Positions 24,501 through 36,500 of a stretch of 64,000 nt of DNA are shown piece after piece. Position 1 is the first letter of the stretch. Every line of letters starts with the position of its first letter. The position numbers and the translations under genes were made by a program. The notes below the pieces were generated by a model. The model was not told the origin of the DNA. It saw only the letters and a list, made by a program, of their open reading frames with translations, and did not search any database. The DNA comes from Mactra quadrangularis (Eukaryota; Mollusca; Bivalvia; Venerida; Mactridae): the NCBI GenBank assembly GCA_025267735.1, contig CM046307.1:5834258-5898257 (forward strand), given 5' to 3'.

Positions 24501-27500
24501 GAACTAGAAATTGGTTGTCCCGGGCAACCATGCACCCATTAATTTCATAGATTGACCTTAAGAAAACTTGTTATTTGTTATTTCAGGATGGAGGTACTCC
24601 ATTATTTGTAGCATGTCAATGTAATCATTTAGATGTAGTGAAGGAACTATTAGATCGTGGTGCAGATATACATGCTCAGATGGTTGATGGAGCCACGCCA
24701 TTGTTTATTACAGCACAAAATGGACATAATCATCTTTTATCTTTCCTAGTTAAACAAGGAGCAGAAGTAGATTTAAAAAGAAAGGTATCAAAGACTTAAA
24801 TGTACAATAAATTTTAGCAATAAAATGAAATAAAATAGTGACAATATAGCATATTTTTAGTCTCTGTAAAGTACTAGCATTTAAGAACTCATTTTCAGAA
24901 AATTTAACTGAATGAAATGCAAGTTTGAGGTTGAAAAGGAGCAAGAATGACTTGCTAAAAGACAATCACTCAAGGAATTTGACCAAGGATTTGACCAAGG
25001 TGCATGTCTGTCAGTCAATGAGTAATGAAATAAGATTTTCTTGAAATACCCTATCATGTTGAGGTAAAAAAGGGCAACATTTTGCCTATGTACTGATCAG
25101 TGAAGGTTAAATATTTTCATACAAACTTCACAAAACTTGGGTCAGAATTTTACACCTGGATAGCTCATATGAGTTTGACAATTAAGACAATTAGTAAGAA
25201 TTTGGTAGAAGATTAAACCTTTAAATTGTGTAAAAGTCCCATTTTGTCACTTTGTTCATGTACATTTTAATACATTGCCAGCTCTTATTGATGTACCTTC
25301 ACTTACTCTGTATTTATGAATGTCTTGGCATTAACAATTGTCTTGACATTTTGTTTGTTGTTTTATTTAATCTAGGATAATGCAACACCATTATGGATAG
25401 CTGCACAGATGGGACATTTAAATATTGTTAGAGAATTATTAAATAATGGTGCTAAAGTAGACACAGTTAGAGAGGTTGGTATCATTTTCCCCCTTTTTAT
25501 ACGCCCGTTTTGAAAAAACGGACGTATTATGTTATGATGTTGTCCGTCTGTCCGTCTGTCCGTCCGTGGACAATTGCTTGTCCGGATGATAACTCAAGAA
25601 AGGATGTACCTAGGTTCCTCAAATTTAATATGTGGATAGCCCTTGGGTGGAGGAGGTTCCCTATTGATTTTGAGACCTCAGGGTCAAAGGTCAAGGTCAC
25701 TGGGACTTAAAATAGGTAAAACTTGTCCAGACGATAACTCAAGAAAGACTGTACCTAGGTTCACAAAATTTTATGTAAGAGTAGCCCGTGTGTCAAGGAT
25801 GTTCCCTATTGGTTTTGGGGCCCCTGGGTGAAAGGTCAAGGTCACAGGGGCATCATATGGGAAAAAAAACTTGTCTGGACAATAACTGAACAACCAATCC
25901 ACCTAGGTTCACCAAATTTTATGTATGAGTAGCCCATGGGTCAAGGATGTACCCTATTGGTTTTTGGGCCCCTGGGTCAAAGGTCAAGGTCACAGGGGCA
26001 TCATATTGAAAAACCTTGTCAGGACAATAACTCCACAATGACTGTACCTAGGTTCACAAAATTTTATGTAAAGGTAGCCCATGTGTCAAGGATGTGCCCT
26101 ATAGGTTTTGGGGCCCCTAGGTTCAAAGGTCAAGGTCACAGAGGCATTTTTTGGAAAAACTTTATCCGGACAATAAATGAACCACCAATGTACCTAGGTT
26201 CACCAAATTTTATGTGAGAGTAGCCCATGTGTCAAGGATATGCCCTATTGGTTTTGGGGCCCCTGGGTCAATGGTCAAGGTCACAGGGGCATCATATTGA
26301 AAAACATTGTCCGGACACAGCGTTTTTTTTCACCCGATTGGGAATGGGTCCTGTACCCCTCCGATTGGGAATTTTTTAGTCGTGAAATGGGAAAAATTGA
26401 GAAAATCATGCACAACTTAGAATAAATTGGGAATATTAATAAACAAGTGTTTAAATACAGAAATTGTAAAATATCTGCATCATTCTGCCTTTTAACAGTT
26501 ACATTAAACTAGATTTTGTAGTTTTTGAGACATGCTGAGGTAAATTACACAAATAAAGGAACTTTAGAATTGGGCCATCCATATAATGAGTCAATAAATG
26601 ACCCCTAGAATTTGGACACTCCAAACAACAATATAGTGCCATTGTCAATAGCCTGAATAGGCCTAAAAACAAAGAGGGTATACGTGAGTCAGGTTATGTG
26701 ACAAGCTGTTTATCCTAACATTTGGGAAATGTCATTAAAAATTATCTTCAGTCACATTATCTACTCAAGCTTGATGGAAATGTGTTCAAAGTTACCAGCA
26801 ACTTATCTTCTTATGTAATGTAACTATCTGATAGACCACAACATAATTAAAAAATAAGGAGGCTACCAGTATTTCAGTGTCTGAGTCGTTTTTAGATCTG
26901 TTATGATTAATTTAATCAAATAACCTTTCTTACAGTTTTTACTCAAAATCTTCCTGAAAAGCAATTCAGCTTGGTTTTAAAATGTCTCATTTTCCCACAA
27001 TAAAAATCGTTAAATGTCCGAAACTGTCGGGTACGAAATTATTGGGGACGAATGTTTTACAATTTACTCTGAGTAACAAACTACTGTTGGATTATTTCAA
27101 CCATTGCTGAATTATTGAGAAATCATCATGACATGAACAGCTTTCAATTTCTATGCTTAATGGCAGCTAGTTTCATAAAAAAATCGTAAAAATCACGGGT
27201 CCGTGAGAAATTAGTCAATGTAATGACCTTGACCGGAAATAAAACTTAAGCACAATTTTATGTGGTAAGACAAAGGAGTTTGTTTGTAAACATTAAATTT
27301 TACATCATTAGTTTGATTGTAAAACTAATGAAGCGGAACAATGAACGTGTGAAAGAGTGATTACACAAACTCTCAGATGATCATTATACAAGATGACGCT
27401 ATTCACCAACATTAACGGATTAGCGATGTCGTAAAGAACGGCATGAATAAAGATTCTAATTTATTTTTAATTGATGATAAGTGATATTGATAATTGAAAT

Positions 27501-30500
27501 TTGCCGACTCTTGCCCATTTAAGTGATAATTAACACACGGTCATTAAATAACTGTCAGTTACGATACTTGGACAAATAAACAAAAGTAAAATTTTATAAA
27601 TTCCAAAACCCATTTTTTGCCGATTTTTTTTAGTTTTGACAAATTATGCTGTTTTTTCTCTTGATTTGGGAAATACCAATAAAAGAAACGATTGGGAAGG
27701 GTCCGTTGGCCCAATTGCGAAGGTCCGTTGGCGTGATTGGGAAGGGTCCGGTCGTCATTGGGAATGAGTCCGTTTTCCGGACCCATTTTAAGAAGGAAAA
27801 AAACCGCTGCCGGACAATAACTCAACAATGACTGCACCTAGGTTCACCAAATTTCATGTAAGAGTAGCCCATGGGTCAAGGATGTTCCCTTTTGGTGTTG
27901 GGGCCCCTGGGTCAAGTTTAAACCTTCAACCATAAGATATCAAATTACCAAGCAGTGACTTAAAATGTTCAATAAATATGTTAATAAAGTCAAAACGGCA
28001 AACAATGAAAAACTTGTTTGGACAATAACTGAACCACCAATGTACCTAGGTTCACCAAATTTTATGTGAGAGTAGCCCATGTGTCAATGATATGCCCTAT
28101 TGGTTTTGGGGCCCCTGGGTCAAAGGTCAAGGTCACAGGGGCATCATATTGAAAAACCTTGTCCGGACAATAACTCAACAACGACTGTACCTAGGTTCAC
28201 AAAATTTTATGTGAAGGTAGCCCTTGTGTCGAGGATGTGCCCTTTAGGTTTTGGGGCCCCAGGTTCAAAGGTCAAGGTCACAGAGGCATCATATGGAAAA
28301 ATTTTGTCCAGACAATAACTGAACCACCAATGTACCTAGGTTCACCAAATTTTATGTGAGAGTAGCCCATGTGTCAAGGATATACCCTAATGGTTTTGGG
28401 GCCCCTGGGTCAAAGGTCAAGGTCACAGGGGCATCATATTGAAAAACATTGTCCAGGTAATAACTCAACAATGACTGCACCTAGGTTCACTAAATTTCAT
28501 GTTAGAGTAGCCCTTGTGTCAAGGATGTTCCCTATTGGTCTTGGGGCTCCTGGGTCAAGTTTAAACCTTCAACCAGAAAATATCAAATTACCAAGCAGTG
28601 AATTCAAATGTTCAATAAATATGGTAATAAAGTCAAAACGGCAAACAATGAAAAACTTGTTTGGACAATAACTGAACCACCAATGTACCTAGGTTCACCA
28701 AATTTTATGTGAGAGTAGCCCATGTGTCAATGATATGCCCTATTGGTTTTGGGGCCCCTGGGTCAAAGGTCAAGGTCACAGGGGCATCATATTGAAAAAC
28801 CTTGTCCGGACAATAACTCAACAACGACTGTACCTAGGTTCACAAAATTTTATGTGAAGGTAGCCCTTGTGTCGAGGATGTGCCCTTTAGGTTTTGGGGC
28901 CCCAGGTTCAAAGGTCAAGGTCACAGAGGCATCATATGGAAAAATTTTGTCCAGACAATAACTGAACCACCAATGTACCTAGGTTCACCAAATTTTATGT
29001 GAGAGTAGCCCATGTGTCAAGGATATACCCTAATGGTTTTGGGGCCCCTGGGTCAAAGGTCAAGGTCACAGGGGCATCATATTGAAAAACATTGTCCAGG
29101 TAATAACTCAACAATGACTGCACCTAGGTTCACTAAATTTCATGTTAGAGTAGCCCTTGTGTCAAGGATGTTCCCTATTGGTCTTGGGGCTCCTGGGTCA
29201 AGTTTAAACCTTCAACCAGAAAATATCAAATTACCAAGCAGTGAATTCAAATGTTCAATAAATATGGTAATAAAGTCAAAACGGCAAACAATGAAAAACT
29301 TGTTGGGACAATAACTGAACCACCAATGTACCTAGGTTCACCAAATTTTATGTGAGAGTAGCCCATGTGTCAATGATATGCCCTATTGGTTTTGGGGCCC
29401 CTGGGTCAAAGGTCAAGGTCACAGGGGCATCATATTGAAAAACCTTGTCCGGACAATAACTCAACGACTGTACCTAGGTTCACAAAATATTATGTGAAGG
29501 TAGCCGTTGTGTCGAGGATGTGCCCATTAGGTTTTGGGGCCCCAGGTTCAAAGGTCAAGGTCACAGAGGCATCATATGGAAAAATTTTGTCCAGACAATA
29601 ACTGAACCACCAATGTACCTAGGTTCACCAAATTTTATGTGGGAGTAGTCCAAGTGTCAAGGATGTGCCCTAATGATTTTTGGGCCCCTGGGTCAAAGGT
29701 CAAGGTCACAGGGGCATCATATTGAAAAACATTGTCCGGGTAATAACTCAACAATGACTGAACCTAGGTTCACCAAATTTCATGTGAGAGTAGCCCATGT
29801 GTCAAAGATGAACCCTATTGGTTTTGGGGCCCCTGGGTCAAGTTTAAACCTTTAACCAGAAGATATCAAATTACCAAGCAGTGACTTCAAATGTCCAATC
29901 AATATGTTAATAAAGTAAAAATGGCAAACAATGAAAAACTTGTCCAGACAATAACTGAACCACCAATGTACCTATGTTCTCCAAATTTTATGTGAGAGTA
30001 GCCCATGTGTCAATGATATGCCCTATTGGTTTTGGGGCCCCTGAGTCAAAGGTCATGGTCACAGGGGCATCATATGGAAAACCCTGTCTGGACAATAACT
30101 AAACAATGATTGTACCTAGGTTAACCAAATTTTATGTGGATCAGCCCATTTGTCAAGGAGTAATGTGTTGATAGCACTTTGGTAGAGGATGTCCCCTTTT
30201 GATTTTGAGACCCCAGGCTCAAAAGTCAAAGTCACTGGGACTTAATTTATATTGAAACATTTTCCAGACAATAACTCAATAATGATTGTACCTCAGGTTC
30301 ACCAAATTTTTTATGGGTAGCCCAAATGTCTAGCATATGCCCCTTTGGTTTTAGGCCCCTGGGTCAAAGTCACAAGGAAATCATGCGGAAAAACCTTTTC
30401 CAACAACCAACTTTATCCAAGATCACCAAATTTTATGTATCAATACTCTTTGGGTCAAGGGTGAAAACTTTTGGTTCTGAGGCCCCAGGGTCAAGGTAAC

Positions 30501-33500
30501 TGGAAGTTTGTATGGGAAAACTTTGTGGATAGCCCTCCAGTTAAGGATGTGACCTATTCTGAGATCCCGGGGTCATTGGTCAAGGTCACAGGAACTTCAT
30601 ATGAGATAGAACACAGCATGGACTGCACACGGGCGTGTAATGCCCCGCCCAGCGGAGCTCTTGTTTTGATTTAATACTATAGCGACTCATTGTATAAGTC
30701 AAATCATGGTGGTTAGTAAACCTACTCACTATTCCTGGAAAGGATAAATCTCTTGATTTAGCTGTTAACCAGTTACTGGTGGAGCATACTTCCTTCAGTG
30801 ACTGACAATTGCCCTGCATGATTTAGAATCAGTAGTAGGAGGGAGAAAGGCTGCAGAATTTGTTTCATGACCAAACTCCATGAAAGTATGCCTTGCTATG
30901 GAATCAAACTTACGTCCCTTTGATGAGTAGACTTATACGTTATCGATTGAGATAGCATTTTATGAGTGTCCTGAAGAGGGTACAGGTTCCAATCCTACTC
31001 GGGGAGGTTATACCCTTCCATGATAAACTGACAATGTTGTTAATTTTCCTCCATTAATAAGGTATATGCAGAAGTTTCTGTCCTTGTGGAAGGGTAGGTG
31101 AGTACTTGTTATAGACAAGTTTTCAGGAAAGCTAGGCTATGTGCTCTGAAAATAGTCTAAATTTTTTGACACAGTGTTAAACCCAGTATAAAAATAAATA
31201 AGAAAACAATTATATTAGGTTTGCATGTGATTTGGACCAAGGTGGAGCTGACTATCCAATGATTACCAGCTGTATGTCATAACCACTCAGCCATGCTTGC
31301 TTCTCTTGTAGTTAATGATTTTCTTTATTACAAACCTCTCATACAAACATGATATATATTTTCTAGGATGGTGCAACTCCATTGTTTAAAGCTTGTCATA
31401 AAGGACATTTAGAAGTAGCAGAAGAATTATTAAAACATGGAGCATCAACTGGCTTATTAAAGGTAAATATGTTAGTTATAATTACAGTAAAACCCCTCTA
31501 AACTGTACTTGCTCCAGACTGAGGATAAAATCTGGTTTAGAGCAGTTTCCAGGATAGTAGGAGGTTTAGCTGTACAGGTTAAATTTAAGTTCCTGCTAGT
31601 AATCTTAATTAAGTGTTTAATTAGTGTTTTTTGGAATAATACAACCTGCTAATAAATATTGAAAACACAAACTTTGTTTTGCCAGTTACAATAATATCAA
31701 AGTAAAATAGACATGAAAATAAATTAAAAACAAGTTAGTAATGTGGAAATTGCTGCAAACAGTGGACATTTGTATTTAATATTTGATTTACTTGTTTGTG
31801 TGTCTAGTTATAGATACAACTTACTCATGTATTTATTAATACTGAGTTCATTCTTGGTGCCTATTTAAGAAATAATTAAGTATTTTCAATTATATTGTCA
31901 TAAATCTTGCAAAATCTTGGCATAATATCAACCTAAAATAATACTGTTTCAATACAAATTCTGTTTCATTACTATTGATAAAATATTGCTTGTTTTTGAA
32001 TAACAAATAAAATTGGCAGTGACTGTGTCAGTTTATTGACAATAAACTATTCACAGTGTTTCAACAGTATTGATGATATTCATAGTGGCATACTGTATGC
32101 AAAATACACTGCCCTCCAAAAGTTTCTTCACAGTACAATTAACCAAATTGTTACAATTTCCAAGTTAAATTTTGAAGAATCGTTATATCATTGTTAATTT
32201 TATTTATTATTTATGCAATGGAAACAGAATTTCTATGGGTATATCTTTATTTTCTGAGTTGCAGCAAAAATATTTATCAGCCTCTACAACTATGATTGAT
32301 GTATCTGAAAAAACCAATATTAAAATTGATATATTTTTGTAAGTTTAAATCCATACAAAAAATGCATTGATTCAAAATGCTAAATTTAAAATAATCTTGC
32401 AATAAACTGTTTCTACAACTTTTTAAAATTCCCCATAATACAGTGTAGATTTTAAATATGTGATGGAACTTTTGGAGGGCAGTGTATATATTTATATGTA
32501 GACCATATCAATATCAACATAGGAAAATATCTTATTGGTCATTGATTATTATACAGTTACATCTCTCAACTAAATTATTTAGATAAACAGTGAACTATAC
32601 ATAGGGCTGTCACGGTATACCAGTATATTGCAATACACAGCTGCAGCAATACGTACCGCGGTACGATTTTAATGTACTGGTATTTGGCGATATTTTTTTT
32701 TGTTCATTGAAAAATTATTCCCTTCATGAAATAAAAGGAGCGAAACGTCAGTTTTTCCATTTTTTATTCTATCTAACCTGAAATTGCTAGAATTTAACCG
32801 GTTGGGGCGTGTCTCAGTCCTAAATGACCGTAAATACTTAAAGAGGCAGACTCTATCTGTAGCTGCACATAAGATTTTCTGTTAAATACTGCAGAGGAAC
32901 AACGAATCTAAAAGCCCGCAATATATTGTGGTACGTATCGCGATACGATGACAGCGTATTGCAATATATCGCGGTACGCTTCTGGCGTATGGTGAAAGCC
33001 CTAACGATACTACACTAGTCTATACAGCTGGTCACTCCCAGTAGATCTATATAATAATTTAATCATTTGAAATTGAATTTTAATAGCTTTGATACAAGCT
33101 AGAGTAATGGAAATTCTTTAAACTATATGTTTTTGCTGATGTTTAACTTAGTTATGTATAAAATGCATTAGAATAATGAGCATGAAGTAAAATTTAGCTA
33201 AACGTGAAGAAGAAAAAATTTGCCATCATCTAAGACAGTGTTTGCCGTTACCCACTAGTTTGAAGCCCATGAGAGCCCATAGATTAGGGCTAGTGTAAAT
33301 TACTCATCATAATTTGATTATTTGATGTATTACTATAAAGTTCAATAGATGGAGCTAGTGATTGTAAAAATGTAAGATGGAAGACTGCTAAAATGCTAAG
33401 CAAAGAAAACATGATACAAAATGTTTTACAGTTTATCTATGCCTAATTTGCTGGCATGAAAGAGTCCCCCCCCCCCCCCAAAAAAAAAATTTCATGCCAA

Positions 33501-36500
33501 ACATGTGTGCTTAATTTAATTAGAGATAATGGTCTCTATGTTGAGGTTTTACCATTATTATCAAAGATAAACATGACTGATCACATTTCTAATATTTGTA
33601 TTTACACATAGTTTTGGCATTCATCCCATATCTATATAATATTACATGGAACTTTGAACTTGAATACTTAGAAATGACTGTATTAAAACATTGATCATCT
33701 TATTCCTTCATGTATGTTTTGATATGATTATTTATTAATACTACACATGATCAAGGTTGAAGCCAAAATTATGTTCCTAGAATGATTTTGTTGATAACAA
33801 TCTAAGAGGGGGGGGGGGTGCGGGTGTAAATGTATTGTTATTCAACTGAATTTTGAGATTTTAGGATATATGGAAAATTCTAGTGAAGTTATTATTATCC
33901 CCTCTTTTATGCTTTTAACATTTTTAAAATCATAGGTAAAAATTTAAAACTTGGTTGTAATTATAGTAGGAGCAGTGGTCTTGTGCTAGAACGTAGGCTT
34001 AGGGATTGAAAAGTCCCTGGTTCGAACCCCACATGGGGTATTACTAATTTGCTTGAGCATGAATTTTATCTAGTTATTTCACTTCACCTAAGTGAGAATA
34101 GGTACTGTGAGGGTCGTCTGCTTGAAGGTGACTTAAACAATCAGGTGTTATCATACAAAACTGTAAAGTCAGTTAAACATGTATATGAAAGCAGACTTAA
34201 AATCAAACAAATAATATGATTTACAAAAAACTTATTAAAGATTAATTTTGGCAAATTGACATTGTAAAGTAAGGGTAAAATCAGAGTAATTCAACTAATT
34301 AGACCCACCTATTTGAAGAGTATACAATGGGAAATAATTGACTAAGGTTCCTTATTCCACTTTAGATTTCTTATTTAACTATATCTGATGTCTATTTTAG
34401 AATGGTGAGACAGCTTTACATGCTGCTGCATTATTTGGTCATATGAAAATATGTAGATTGTTAATGTCATATAATGCTGATAAGTCTATTAAAAATAAGG
34501 TAAGTTAACAATTTAATGCTCTGTTATTATACCCCCGCTTCGAAGAAGAGGGGGGTATACTGTTTTACCCTTGTCCGTGCGTCCGTCTGTCCGTCCATCC
34601 GTCCGTCCGTCCGTTACGAAATTTCCGTTGCAGTTTTCTCAGTAACTATTACATGCAGCAGCCTAATACTTTGCATATTGCTTCATCCCATAGTCCCATG
34701 TGGTGTAAAGCGATTTCATGCTCCTTGCTCATCTACTTCCTGTTTGTCGCATATTTTTAGATTTTTGCGGGGGTATCACTATTGAGCATTAGCTCACAGA
34801 TTTACTTGTTATGATTATTTATTTCATAAATAAACATGAAATGTTTTTAAACTGTGATTTTATTTAATTAAATGTAAACTCTATGTGATTATTTGTGTAG
34901 AGCAATCAAATATATAGACTTTATAAATTTTTGCGCTAAATAAATGGACTTTGATTTATTCTTATTATCATATAATAATAATCTTATAATAATCTTTATT
35001 CTTAAGTTGAAAAGCAAGGTGCTGCATCCTACCATTATTGTCACATTAAAGGGAGTGCTATTGCTCTTCACGACCTAGATTTGTGTTTGGGGAACCTGTT
35101 ACTGCTAGTAAAGGTTTGGTTTGGGCAAGTTTAATTACAACTGTCTGTTCAATCAGGCTTTCTAATTTAAAACCATTAACCCATTAAAACATTTAAATAA
35201 TTCCATGATAACGTTCATAAGTAAAATACTTAATCCAGACTTGAAATCTTAGGGATCAAATGGCAATTGATTTCTGATAGAAAAACAGGATTTGTTTTGA
35301 TGTAATGCTGCTCAGTTTTAGGCCTCCTGAAAACAGAGTTAAAGCAGTGTTGCATTCATGTGTAGCCGGTTTCAGATTGAAAACACTATATTTCACTATT
35401 ATACGCCCGAAGTGAAACTTTGGACATATTATGGTATGGCGTTCATCCTTTCGTCCTTTAGCCACATCATGTCCGCTCAATATCTTAAAAAGTTTCTGAG
35501 TGACAGTCATGGTACATGGTAGGAAGATTGGTCATACTCAGTAGATGATCTCTGTAAATTTTGAGGTCACAAGGTCAAAAGTCAAGGTCACCGTAGCATT
35601 TAATGCAAAAACCATGTCCGCTCAATATCTTGAAAAGTTTCTGAGTGATAGTCATGGTACTTGGTAGAAAGATTGGTCATACTCAGTAGATGACTCCTAT
35701 TTTTTTTGAGATCTCTAGGTCAAAGGTCAAGGTCACCGTAGGATTTAAAACAAAAACCTTGTCCGCTTATTCTAAAAATATGAAAATCTTGTTCGTACGA
35801 TTACTCAAAAAAGACCTAGGTTCACCAAATTTTTTTGTGGACATCCCTTGGGTCAAGGATGTGCCCGATTGATTTTGAGACCTAAAGGTCTAAGGTCAAT
35901 GTCACTGGGCCTAATATATGGAAAATCTTTTGTCCGTATGATAACTTAGGTTCACCAAATTTTATGTGTGGATAGGGTTGGGTAGAGGGTGTGCCCTATT
36001 GATTTTGAGACCCCAGGGTCACAGGTCAAGGTCACTGGGACTTTAAATATGAAAACTTTGTCCGGTCTATTTCTCAACAAAGACTGTCCTAGGTTCACCA
36101 AATTTTATCTGTGGATAAACCATGGGTCAAGGATGTGCCCTATTGATTATGAGACCCCAGGGTCAAAGGTCATAGTCACTGGGACTTTAAATATGAAAAC
36201 TTTGTCCAGATGATAACTCAACAAAGACTTTACCTAGGTTCACCAAATTTTATTTGTGGATAGCCTTTGGGTCAAGGATGTGCCCTATTGATTTGAGACC
36301 CCAGGGTCAAAGGTCATGGTCACTGGGACTTCAAATAAGAAAATATTTTTTGTACGATAACTCAACAACAACTCTACATAGGTTCACCAAATTTTATGTG
36401 TGGAAAGCCCCTGGGTAGAGGGTGTGCCCTATCGACTATGAGACATCAATGTCAAAGGTCAATGTCATTGACATGTAAAATATGAAAACTTTGTTTGGAG

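Larger units (their letters stand above)
25498..30665 (+). mobile_element. H2 Helentron-like element with a 5-kb tandem core (ANKRD29 intron 6)
   Basis: 5' hairpin TATACGCCCGTTTTGAAAAA then CGGACGTATTATG; 3' end CGGGCGTGTAATGCCCCGCC then AGCGGAGCTCTTGTT. Core is about 145-bp monomers carrying ACCTAGGTTCACCAAATTTT, GGTTTTGGGGCCCCTGGG and the half-site cluster GGGTCAAAGGTCAAGGTCAC. From 27914 to 29936 the monomers form 643-bp higher-order units. A hAT-like element (26318-27809) is inserted. Long plus-strand frames across the array arise from the monomer sequence and are not genes. Confidence 0.8.

Noticed and set aside
25643..29855. Many 60-100 codon plus-strand ORFs with [17 protein letters not shown] protein
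   Set aside because: They are the translated H2 monomer (GGTCAAAGGTCAAGGTCAC reads as QRSRSQGH), repeated because the monomer is open in one frame. They are cut by indels between monomers and show no start or splice context.
27914..29936. CRISPR-like array
   Set aside because: Spacing is regular but the units are 145/643 bp long with no short repeat-spacer structure, in a eukaryotic intron.
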